Source of the DNA: Neurospora intermedia
Taxonomy: Eukaryota; Ascomycota; Sordariomycetes; Sordariales; Sordariaceae
Direction: 5' to 3'
Assembly: GCA_037102815.1 (NCBI GenBank)
Contig: BTPP01000006.1
Location: forward strand, 2,294,001 to 2,358,000
Length of the DNA: 64,000 nt
Each line of letters begins with the position of its first letter. Positions within the stretch are counted from its first letter, which is position 1. Of the stretch, positions 54,469-64,000 are shown in pieces. The position numbers and the translations under genes were made by a program. Below the pieces are notes generated by a model. That model was given only the letters and a program-made list of their open reading frames with translations, searched no databases and had not been told where the DNA came from.

Positions 54469-55519
54469 CCTACGGTAGGATCTTGGAATGCACGTGGATG
54501 GATCGGGACGAGATGGATTGCGTTCTTGGCTTATTGTTTTTGGTATATCCGGTGATGAACTCGTCGTCGCAAGGCAGATACACACCCATCCATCGATGAT
54601 TATGCTACTTTAGGCAGATATAGCCGTTTTAGGTTGCAAATCTTGATTCTGATAATGATTCACGCTATCAACATCAGAGTTTAGTTTGGTTATTCAATTT
54701 GACCGGGCGCCGCGTGTTCAGATGCTATGCCAATATACATGACGAAATATAACATGAGTTGTTTGGTCCATTCCTATGACTGCGTATGTGTACAAGTAGG
54801 TAGGTAGTAAAACACGTTGTATCAAGACATGTCATCGTGTCGTGTCGTAATTGATAAATAAGCCTAATTCCCAGGAGTCAGACTGGCTAGTCATACTAAT
54901 ACCACCCCCAACAAAACAACAATGACGCCTCTCAATCTACCTACTAACAATCCAACATCTAGAATAAGCCATTATAGCCCAGGCATGCGTGCTTTAATAT
55001 TACAGTAACAACATGCATATCCGATCCCGTTACTGTACCGAGCTAGGCTGACTTCCAATCCTTCCATCATCTTGTTCATCCTGTTTCACCCCGTTGTTGA
55101 TTGACTCACAATTTCTAACACTTTTCTTCTCCCGCTGTTATTCCCGACTTGTAACTTTTTCGCTTCCCGCTCAAGGCATATTTTCCAAGCTAGGCAGTGT
55201 ACTCACAAAGTCGTCACAAGCCGTTGCGCCAAGCGGGCGGGATCTCCCCCATGACTGCCTATGGTAGGTGATGATCATCCGAAACCGAGAAACCGAGGAG
55301 GATTCGCGTCCGCAAATTTTCCCGCTGGAAACGGCGATGAAAGGGATGTATGATGAAAAGGGATGAACACGCGTTCATCTCCCATTACGAAAAAAAAGAA
55401 AAAAAAAAAAACGTCGTGCGAAGGAGGCTCGGCATCCTTGGGACCGTCGGGACGGGATCTCTATTCATTAGAATCCTTGGCAAAGTTGAGGCTGAGCGCT
55501 CAGCGCAGAGGGAGCCTAC

Positions 55520-55531
55520 CTACCTAGGTAG
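55520..55531. repeat. CTACCTAGGTAG palindrome
   Basis: A perfect 12-bp palindrome made where an ACCTACCT octamer meets its complement. Confidence 0.7.
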
Positions 55532-55818
55532 TACCCACTATAATACACTATGTAAAGCCTTATCGCAACTGTGGTTTTGGTGTAGTAGCGTCGGCCGATA
55601 CGTTTAGTGTGAAAGCCGCTGTGTAGTGTAGGTAGTGGTCCCCGCCCCCGCTGAACCCGACGGCTATGTACCCCGGTGACGGTCGTCCCTTCCGGGCGGC
55701 GGCGGTCTGGTCTAGTCTTACGGACGGACGATAGGCCGATAGCTGATGCGGTGCCGGTGCCGGTGCCGGTTAGTCCGGGACTTCATCTTCATTTTCCATC
55801 ATCTGGTCAAGTCTATCC

Positions 55819-55844
55819 GGTCGGTCGGTCGGTCAGTCGGTCGG
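55819..55844. repeat. (GGTC)n microsatellite
   Basis: GGTC units with one A substitution, 26 nt. Confidence 0.85.
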
Positions 55845-56237
55845 CCAGGCCGAGGGGTCCAGTCTTAGGATTCTTTTGGTTTTGAGAGAGGCGCATTACA
55901 TTAGCTTAACCCCGGCAGGCGGCCGGGATGGGCGGTCGATCCCCGCAGGTCCCGATCCCAGGTAGGTCCCTCCATATCCCTCCATCCCTCCACGGTCGGG
56001 CCGCGCGCGGGGGGCCTAGGCCATCAGGGTTCCCCGTTCGTTGGGACCGACCCCATTGCACTCACCCACTTTAAGCCCCGTTCAGGAGGTGGCATTGCGA
56101 AATTCCCGAACGTGCTTCCTTGCGGGGTCCATGTAGGTAGTACTGGACGATAACGGTCGGTCTCGGTCTGGCCCTGAATTTGGGATTTGGAATTTACATA
56201 CATAGATGGCCGTAACCGCTCGTGGCTTTGGTACACT

Positions 56238-56268
56238 CACAATGCACAATACACAATGCACAATGCAT
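56238..56268. repeat. CACAATG-type tandem repeat
   Basis: Four CACAATG/CACAATA copies in a row, one without the final G. Confidence 0.8.
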
Positions 56269-59028
56269 TATCTTCCATGTTTTTGTAGTAATGATTGGAA
56301 TGGTTATGCGTGTGGAATCGTGCATCTATCTGCATGACTCGGTATGTTCTTCCACTTCCATGGAATATGTAACGCCGGCCGTTGGACGTTCACAATGCAA
56401 GATTTGTGCATCTGTTGGTCCTAACTGCGCTCGTAGGATTGTGCATATGTATGTATTTATGTATGTATGTCTATCTAGACTAGCTGGTTCCTGCTGGATA
56501 AGTAGTCAGCCTACCTAGAGGTACTCGGCACGGGAAGTTGGAGGAGATTCATTAGAAGGAACGAAGTTGGTCGCCGTCCGTCCGCAGATGAGGCCCAGCT
56601 TCATTCAGCCCTCTTAAACGCCAACCGACCGCCTATACTACGTAGTCTAGCAGCCTGCATACATGCATTCACCACTGCAGCCAGCCAGCCGGGTTGGATG
56701 TTAATTACAAGTTGGCTCGAGTCGTTGCCTTTCCCAACCTCCTCCCAATCTCCTGGAAATCCGCCTCACAGAGTAGGTACGAACAAGTTGGAAGTTTTCT
56801 CATGTGAGTGATCATTTTCTTCATGTTGTTGTTGGCGCTATCTGCCTGTCGGGAGTTTTCGCGTCATCAGTAACAACTGCAGTTCAGTGGTTGACTGGTG
56901 ATGTAGTCACTTTTTTCCTCCATCAGCTAGCTGCCTACATAGCTAGCTATCTGCCCATCAAACGAACGGCTAACACTAGCCATTCAACAACTTGACCGAG
57001 CCACGCCGCAATATCATTACTCCTACACTAGTATTAAGACTGCACTTTAAAGCGCAGAATCAGGATTTCCATGGTGAGTTGGCATCTGTTGTTGGCTGTC
57101 ACTCTCCTATGATGGGCTGGCTGCTTGCTCCAACTCGTCTCGTTTGCTTCATTTCATATGTAGGGACCCGGTTGGTGACCCGTCGTAATCCGTCGATACC
57201 AATTGTCGGTTGTTGCAAACAGCCGAGTATTTTGGTTTCAATCAGGCTAAGAATGGGTGGATGGATGGTTGGGGAGTTGGGGAACGAGGCTGAGAAGTTT
57301 GTAATTTCCGGACTCCGGCCCAACCAACCTTGATCACTGCCATGCATGGTACAGTACACGCCCCTGGGAGCCTCTCTGTTGTCACCATCCATGGGTACCT
57401 CGTGTGTGTATGTACGTGTAGCGGCAATGCCATCTTGCGGCTCACTGTCCTTTATCGTAGTACCCCCACCATGGGCGTGCGTGGCATTTGGTTTTCCATG
57501 GAATTCCCATTATTCGTATACTACCTTAATCGTCATCACATCGAACTCGTCACGCCATACGTGGATAGGGGAGTTAGCAGTACATAGATGAGTAGACACC
57601 AACCACCCCATCAATTCGCTTGCTCTACCTAAGACGAGTAAAGAAGCTCCATGTAAAGTCAAAAGTGTACACTACCTCTACAGTGATAATCTGATGATGG
57701 GTACGGTAAGTCAGGTAGGCAGGTACATACATAACCTCACATCAGCCGCTATTTTCCAATTACACTACAAGCCGTCCGTTAGTTGTTTCCCTACTATCGA
57801 GAAGAATAGTAGGTACCATAAACCTCCAGTTTCCCGTTTTCCTAAACATACCCGTTACGACGCTGTCATTTCCCATAGAGGTATTTTCTATTTCAACCTC
57901 GCATCCGCATATACTGTATGACTCGTAAATGCGCCGTGGGCGTGCGCGCATGGCATCGCTTTGATATCGTAAAAAAAAATAGTTTGCTTAGAAGAGGGCT
58001 GAGCAACAACTTTTGTCGTCTGTGGGTTTTTTTTTTTTTTCGAAGGGATCAGACCGAGCTCTCTCTCAGTCCTTCACTTACATAACTATCTTGAGGTTCC
58101 AACCCTGACTAAATCTTCACGGCTCCTCCTGAAGCGCGCGCTGAGTGACATGATGACGACAAGCGACAACGCTGACATTTCTACATACCATTGCTGCCCT
58201 GTCAAGCGGGAAGCCCCCAGCTGTGCTGTATGTAACCTTGAAATGTGCTGCTGTGGTAGCAATTGGTGCAATCGTGCTGATGGGGTTGACACCAAGGCAA
58301 ACTTGCATTCTCATCTTCATTTCAGCAAAGCATGGGTTTTTGCCTCCTCCCCCCCCCCTGCATATGTCGGCGTTCTACCTACCTTGGTTTTCCAACAAAC
58401 TTTCCAAAGTTAGGTAGCTCCAAGCACATGTTGGGAGTCCATCTCCATGCGCTTCTCGACAGTCTACGAGAGGAAAGCCTTCAGGGGAATGTCCCATCAT
58501 GAGTATAGCCATCATGTTCCCCGGCCCCGGGGAGGCTATGCTATGACTGCAGCACAATCTCCCGGCCGAGCGCCGATTGGCTAGGTCCAGAGGCTGGGGT
58601 AGGTTGTGACATGACCATCGCCCCTGTGTGTTACCAACACCGTTAGATGCTATGCAATGATGCGGGTGATGATTGGGACAAACGTGGATGACTCTGCCCT
58701 GCTTAGATGAAAGGTAAAGTATAAGGCTTTTCAACGACAACAGAACGTTACAAGAATGGTTTTGCGTTATACGAAGAAACCGTGTCTCCTCAATCAAATT
58801 CAAAATTCTCTAACATGAACGTCGAAAGTAATATCATGGTTTCTATGTTGGCACCCATTTCTTTCCAAAGCCGCCTGTTCAACGCCCACACGGGCCGGCG
58901 GGTAACGCTATGACATTTCGTTAGTGTGATGTTCCCCCAAGCAAGGAGACACCGAGCCTATGTCCCTTTGTTCACCCATCCCTATACCAAAGACTTCTTC
59001 CCAAACCAGATAATCATGCTGCCCCTCA

Positions 59029-62000
59029 CTACATTTGCATCTGATGATTGGTACCCATCCTCCCCATAGCCAACGGCGTCCTGTCCCTTGGATTTTCAAT
59101 ATGATACGCGTAGGTTTCCAACCCAGAACCCATCATATCCACAAACTCGAAGATATGAGTGCCCCTAAACGTCTCGGCCCATAACCTGACTACGGCCGCC
59201 GCGAGCTGGCGAAGGTTGGTGGGGTCGGTAGCTGGCCCGTCGGTCGTCCTCTGCTGGTGGTTGTGATTTTGTTGTGCCGCTCCGCCGATGGCCGGGTCAA
59301 TGGGAACGGCGAACTCGGTCTCGTCTAACATGCGGCGGAGGCCCTCGAGGAGCTGGCTTTCTTCAGATGTGATCGGCGGGTCAGTTGGGCCGATGGACGC
59401 GAGGGTCAAGAGCCATTTTGATATTAGGACGGCGCATTCATTGTTACTCACTACGAGAAGAGGCTCGGTTAGCTTGGGTTCATCAGACGTTTGATGGGAC
59501 GAAAGATCAAGAATTAAGACAAACAAACGTACTGGAATGTTGCACGCCCCATTCAGGCGACTTGGTCCGCGCCACGTAGTTGACGCCCATCTTGACCAGC
59601 GGGCTAAGTGCCTGAATAGCTTGATATACTGCACGATTGAGTAGCATACCACGCAAAAGAAGAGGTGCCTCCGCATAGGCCCGCCCAGCGGCGTTGTAAG
59701 CACGCGATTCGAGATGGCGACTGGCATTCAAGTCCGTATTCAGCCTGATGAACGCCACCCTGTGCAAGGCCATCGAATTGGAGTCGACAGGATCCCACGT
59801 ATCGAACCCCTCTACGTGTCGTTGCTGCTCAACACTGTGAAACCACACTCGAATCGCTTGACAAATATCCTCATTCTCCTGCCCCCTTAGGGCTCTCTGC
59901 ATTCCTAGAGACGTTGCAAAAGTTGCCTGCTTGAGCAGAAAGATGTGCTGGAGGATAGCATGGATAAGAACGTAGTTACCCAGTGACGTGAGTTGTGGAG
60001 GTGGGCCCTGGATCCCACGATTGAACAACCGAGAAAACGCAATTGGCAAAGGGACCTCGGTATTGGGAGAGGTTTGTCGCACTTCTTGCCACTGGTTCGC
60101 ATCTCCTGCTCTCCACAAACGAGTGGCATTGGGCAAATAGAGCTGGACCTCGGATGTAAGGAGTAGGGGGACCGTGTTGTACGCAACACTGCAGAGGTTG
60201 AAGAAGCAGTATGCTATCAGCTTCGTTCGAGTCGCTGATTCGGTGCGTACCCAACTCTCCCAGTCGGGCGCTTGGTTGGGCTCGCCTTGGAGACCTTCTT
60301 CCCTGACCAAGAGGGCAAGTTGGCTCTGCAGGGACAGTGCCTCGTGGAGGATGGCTTTGGCCCCCCACAGACCTATAGCGAAAAGAAGAAGCATTGCTTG
60401 AATGGTCTCGAGGCGTGACTGAGGGGTATTAGGGGAGCTATCAAGGGTCAGCGTTCATGAAATGCAGCAATCAAGAGCACGTAACTTACTAGGGCTCCCG
60501 GTGTGTGTCTTGAGTGACTGGGCGGTCTCGATGAACGGAAGGATACGAGTGTCGAAACCCTGAGCTCGGTGATGGTCTCGTGGAATGGGGACTATATGCC
60601 GCCGAAGTCGGTAGAAGGCCCTGCACTTCGTAACTATTTCGTCGTCGGATCTGTTCCAACGCAACAGCTTTGGCGGCATACCAGAGCGCATGGCCTCTAG
60701 ATCGCTCAAAGCGGTACTGGGCACCTACGGAAGTAATGGCTAGTAGCAATTCAGGGGAAGCTTCCACGGGTAAAAAGGTCGGCAGATGAATGAAGGGAAG
60801 ATGGTCATGAAACCCAGTGAAATAGCCCTCCAGGAATCTCTGCAAAGTATGGCGCGAAGGAAATACGAAGTTGCTGGGCAGAACCGAAGAGAATTCATCG
60901 AGCTTGGCTTTCATGACGGAATGGTCTTTTGCTGAAATCGTCAAATTTGCTGCTTTCATCGTATCAGCATGCAGTCTGGCACTCCCGTCTGGACCATCTC
61001 GAAGCTCCGGCTGTACCGACGGAAACCTCGAAGGAAATGTCGAATTGGGCTTCGAGGGACCACCCCGTAGTCCATTTTCGAGTCCAGGGCGAGACCACAT
61101 ACTAAACGGTGCTTCCCCGTCGAAGAGTTGAGGGAAAGCATGCGATGACGCATAGTCATCCATGAAAAGGGGGTCAAATTCGGAGCCCGGGGGTTGCGTA
61201 GAATATCCTCCATTCATAGCGCCAGGTTCCTGCTTTGGATTGTGATTTGCGAAAGACATGGAGTCCTGATAAGACTTGGCCGAAGGGAGATCGGGTTGCT
61301 GTTGCGAGAGTCCTTGCATCATAGTCGGCTGCATGTGCTGCAGGTTGTTGACCTCACCACCGGAGGCAAGGTGTGTGGCTGCATCGGAAAGCAGATCAAG
61401 ATTGCAAGCCGGACCTCTTGATAGAAGCCTAGAGTCAGATGGCATGGACGAGGCCATGGAAGGCTGCATACTGCCGTTGGGGAACTGAGATTGCGTTGCT
61501 GGCCGATGCTGAGTTTTCATTTGAATATCGGTATGATTCTCTAGTGGAGGTGGAGACACGACGCTTGACGAAGACGTTTTGCGTCGTTTGTTACCATCTT
61601 TGTGGTTCGCATTTTTGTTGTTGCTGCTGTTGTTGTTGTTGCTGCTGTTGCTGCTGTTGCTGGCGTTATGATTGTTGTTGCTGGCCCCATCGTTGAGATG
61701 GCAAAGCTTCTCGTGACGGACGAGAAGATCCCTGATGTCCATGTAAGCAAATGTAGGATAATGCGATGAAAAGACTTGTAACTATCTCAAGAGTCATGAA
61801 TGATGGCAAAGGTTCACAACGGCAAAATATACCCTTTCTTTCGTTTGATGCTAAACAAAGCTATACTCAAGGGAGAGGGGTAGCAGGTCGTGGGAAAAGA
61901 GAGCAGAAAAAGTTGGGGATTGTTGAAGGCCGTAGGTGAGAGTGACTGGCTCGGTCGGCTTGTACTGTCAAACGCGTACAAAAAAAACGCCGAGGGGATG

Positions 62001-62309
62001 GTTGAGATGAAAGTATCGAAACTTACCGTCGTCCGAATCTCTTTCCACATCCTTCCCATTCGCACTCGAAAGGTTTCTCTTTGGTGTGGGTTCTCTCGTG
62101 TCTCTGAACATGCTCGACGCGCCTTAGAACAAATATTAGTATCAAAGAAGATGATAAATGACATTCAGAACTACTCACCTGAATCGCTTCGCACAGAATT
62201 TGCACGGTAAATTCTTGGGCTTCTGGGGGCGGGCCTCTCCGGCCTCGTGCGCATGACTTCCCGGTAGGGAACCAGCGGCCTCAACGGCAACGGATTGTTG
62301 GGACAACAT
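59029..62309 (-). CDS. C2H2 zinc-finger transcription factor with fungal TF domain
   Basis: Five exons (62309-62179, 62122-62027, 61731-60490, 60437-59533 and 59450-59029) give 931 residues. Two C2H2 fingers lie near the N-terminus: C36-x2-C39-x12-H52-x3-H56 and C64-x4-C69-x12-H82-x4-H87. They are followed by a basic KRRK cluster, a likely nuclear signal. Residues 93-118 are Asn/Ser-rich. From about residue 365 comes the fungal-specific transcription factor domain (LPFIHLPTFLPVEASPELLL, then SVGAQYRFE and GLWGAKAILHEALSLQSQLA). The C-terminus has a conserved helical block (MSNNECAVLISKWLLTLASI). Joins restore HREPYSPNTPQSRLETIQAM and HSMSNNECAV, strong support for the exons. The fingers are split across three exons, with a 295-nt intron inside the second finger. 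C2H2 plus this domain is found in Adr1- and AmdX-like regulators; the target genes are unknown. Confidence 0.93.
61605..61682 (-). repeat. Trinucleotide tract coding for an Asn/Ser run
   Basis: A run of AAC/AGC-type codons (GTTGCTGTT on the plus strand) encodes the Asn/Ser-rich linker directly after the second zinc finger. It is an imperfect microsatellite and likely variable in length between strains. Confidence 0.85.
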
Positions 62310-64000
62310 GATACCAGGGTTGTTTGCCTTGTGTACTTGGAGTCCGGATGGGTACCACTTGATTGTAACTGAAATAGACGCAGGCCGTTTTGGGGTCAGG
62401 AGAGGGGTAGGGGAAAGTCTAAATGGGAACTGTAGACTTGAGTAGTCAAAACCGGGCGGTGGAAGTTCAAGGGACGCCGTCGATGTGGGTTGGGCAGTGT
62501 ATGTTTGCGCGGGATGGATGACAGGATGAGACTGCGGAGTAGCACAACAACGCTATTTCGCCAGACACAACCCTTCCTCTTTCCCGGCGAGGGCCAAACA
62601 GTGAACGGGTGGACGAAGGTAGAAGCTCGGGCAACGAACTGCCCTGAATAATAGCACCGTATTAGACCTCGCCGATCACCAGTCCTCTTTTTTGGAGAGT
62701 GTTTACCCCACGCCTTTGTGAGAATTGCCAGTTTCGGTTGTAGTGTCTTTTCTCAACCCACTTTCTGTAACCTATAAGTGGCCGTTTACGCACAACTGCA
62801 GCTGGCGTCAAGAAGTGCCAATGGAGAAAGGGCCGAGACGTCGTACGGCTATGGCACGTTGTAGAAGCACCGAGGCCGAAAAGAGGTCGAGCAAGACGAG
62901 GGCGGGGAGGAACAGGCAGGATGACCGCCAATGACACAACCTAAAGCAACGAGAGGAGGTCTGTGAGCCCTTGTCTGCGGAGTGGGGTGATGGGCAAGGT
63001 CCAGTCTGATATGTTGTGTCAATTCGCAAAGGCAACACGACGGCACTAGCCGACTCTCGCGTATGTGAGGAGTCGTCGTCGAGATGAGGAGAAACGACAT
63101 TCGAGTGGATGGAGAAGAATGAGGATAGGGGGGGTGGAATGATGGAGCGATGCGGAGGAACTGAGGGATGACCCGAGAAATGAAAGCTGATTTGGAGCTC
63201 TCGGCGCTTCATCCCGTCGCCCAAAAAGCGGAGAAGTGCCAATCCTGTCGAGTGATGGACGACAGGGGGGAGAAGTGTCAAAGAATGCCGGATGGAAGTA
63301 CATACAATAGTAATGATAATGATGATCTTTGGGTGGTGTCTTGGCTGTGGGCAGGCCTCGAGGACCTTTAGCGCGAATGGACAGAGGGGGGCAGAATGCC
63401 AATGCTGGGAAGTAAAAATGAGGAGAAAAGAGGGGAATGGGGATACTGAAGAATGATGACCGTTGTTGTGTTGCCCGACTTGGTCTCCCAGCTTTTGCTA
63501 GTACCCCAGCAGACCGTCGTATTGCTCGAAATACATATGTACGAGGCGACCTTGTCCCGCCCTCGTGCGCTTGGAGTCTGGGACGATGTCAATGAAACGA
63601 ATCACCAGGCCGCGGTGTCGTCGAGGTTGTTTGAGCAGAAGCGGAGACTGGGCTTTGGACAGACTGAAACACTTTCTCCTCGCTGGGTGCCCCCTGAAGT
63701 AACGTTTATGTTTAGCAGTCCGTTGGAGGTTATGCACAAGACTGAGGTTGTATAGGCACAGGGTTGAGGTAGAAGATGGAGAAAAAGATGTTCAGCCCAG
63801 GTGCTGTGTTGCCCCGGGAAGATGTTGCCGGGGTAGGTACTGTCAAATGGAAGCGGGCTTGTCCAATTCAAATGTGGGGAAAGGGGAGGAAGACCGCCCG
63901 GGTGTTTGCAGCACTGCAACCGAGAACAAAGACTCATATGAAGTCCTCAGCGTCCCGCTCTGATCCGCCGTCTCCAACTGGCTGTGCGGGTAATGAGTGA
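62310..64000. other. Upstream region of the transcription-factor gene
   Basis: Promoter and probable long leader of the minus-strand regulator. CT-rich stretches on the minus strand (62500-63450) are typical of Neurospora leaders. Several minus-strand frames up to 157 codons (62808-63281) are Ser/Pro-rich and unsupported. A gene that begins beyond 64000 cannot be excluded. Confidence 0.5.

Larger units (their letters stand above)
53149..59028. other. 5.9 kb microsatellite-rich region without a supported gene
   Basis: It starts with the 3' flank of the cyclin gene. It carries a CAT tract (53385-53419), T22 (53890-53911), (GAAT)5, (CAGT)n, (CATC)n and (GGTC)n tracts, a CACAATG repeat and several AGGTAGGT octamers. 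Open frames are under 145 codons and lack motifs. The right end is the 3' flank of the transcription factor. Confidence 0.5.

Overview
The window looks like nuclear DNA of a filamentous ascomycete, very probably Neurospora or a close Sordariales relative. Four things point there. A single dispersed 5S rRNA gene (41303-41421, minus) has the Neurospora-type sequence and its own upstream TATA element. The introns are small (mostly 52-134 nt), with GT..AG ends and CTAAC/CTGAC-like branch sites. Highly expressed genes favour C-ending codons. Noncoding DNA is rich in microsatellites and homopolymer runs. The species is inferred, not proven. I see no obvious RIP-degraded (strongly TA-rich) block, no transposon and no CRISPR-like array.

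Left part (0-28 kb). A seven-exon adenylosuccinate synthetase gene (ad-8/ADE12 type) faces a secreted nuclease of the endonuclease/exonuclease/phosphatase fold. A 6.3 kb gene-poor stretch follows, then a long disordered protein (819 aa). Next come a divergent pair, a single-pass cell-surface protein (minus) and a secreted GPI-anchor-like AA12-type PQQ sugar dehydrogenase (plus). After these lie three minus-strand genes: arylamine N-acetyltransferase, a D-2-hydroxyacid dehydrogenase and a multi-pass membrane protein with a long cytosolic tail.

Middle part (28-40 kb). An intron-bearing tRNA-Tyr(GTA) gene comes first. It is followed by an acidic protein built from nine consecutive 26-residue repeats (the most unusual gene here) and a 229 aa protein of unknown function. 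An AlkB-type 2-oxoglutarate dioxygenase is divergent from the PSTAIRE cyclin-dependent kinase gene (cdc-2/CDK1).

Right part (40-64 kb) is gene-poor. The 5S gene lies near 41.3 kb, followed by about 10.5 kb without a convincing protein gene. A PCL-type cyclin (391 aa) comes next, then 5.9 kb of microsatellite-rich noncoding DNA. The last gene is a 931 aa transcription factor with two C2H2 fingers and a fungal transcription-factor domain, its fingers split over three exons.

I reconstructed 21 spliceosomal introns by requiring donor, acceptor and reading phase to agree at each junction. Functions are assigned from family motifs. There is no sign of an operon-like or secondary-metabolite cluster; the genes look like ordinary, functionally mixed chromosomal neighbours. 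The cell-cycle kinase and a PCL cyclin sit 12 kb apart, but PCL cyclins normally partner a Pho85-type kinase, so the proximity is not evidence of a complex.
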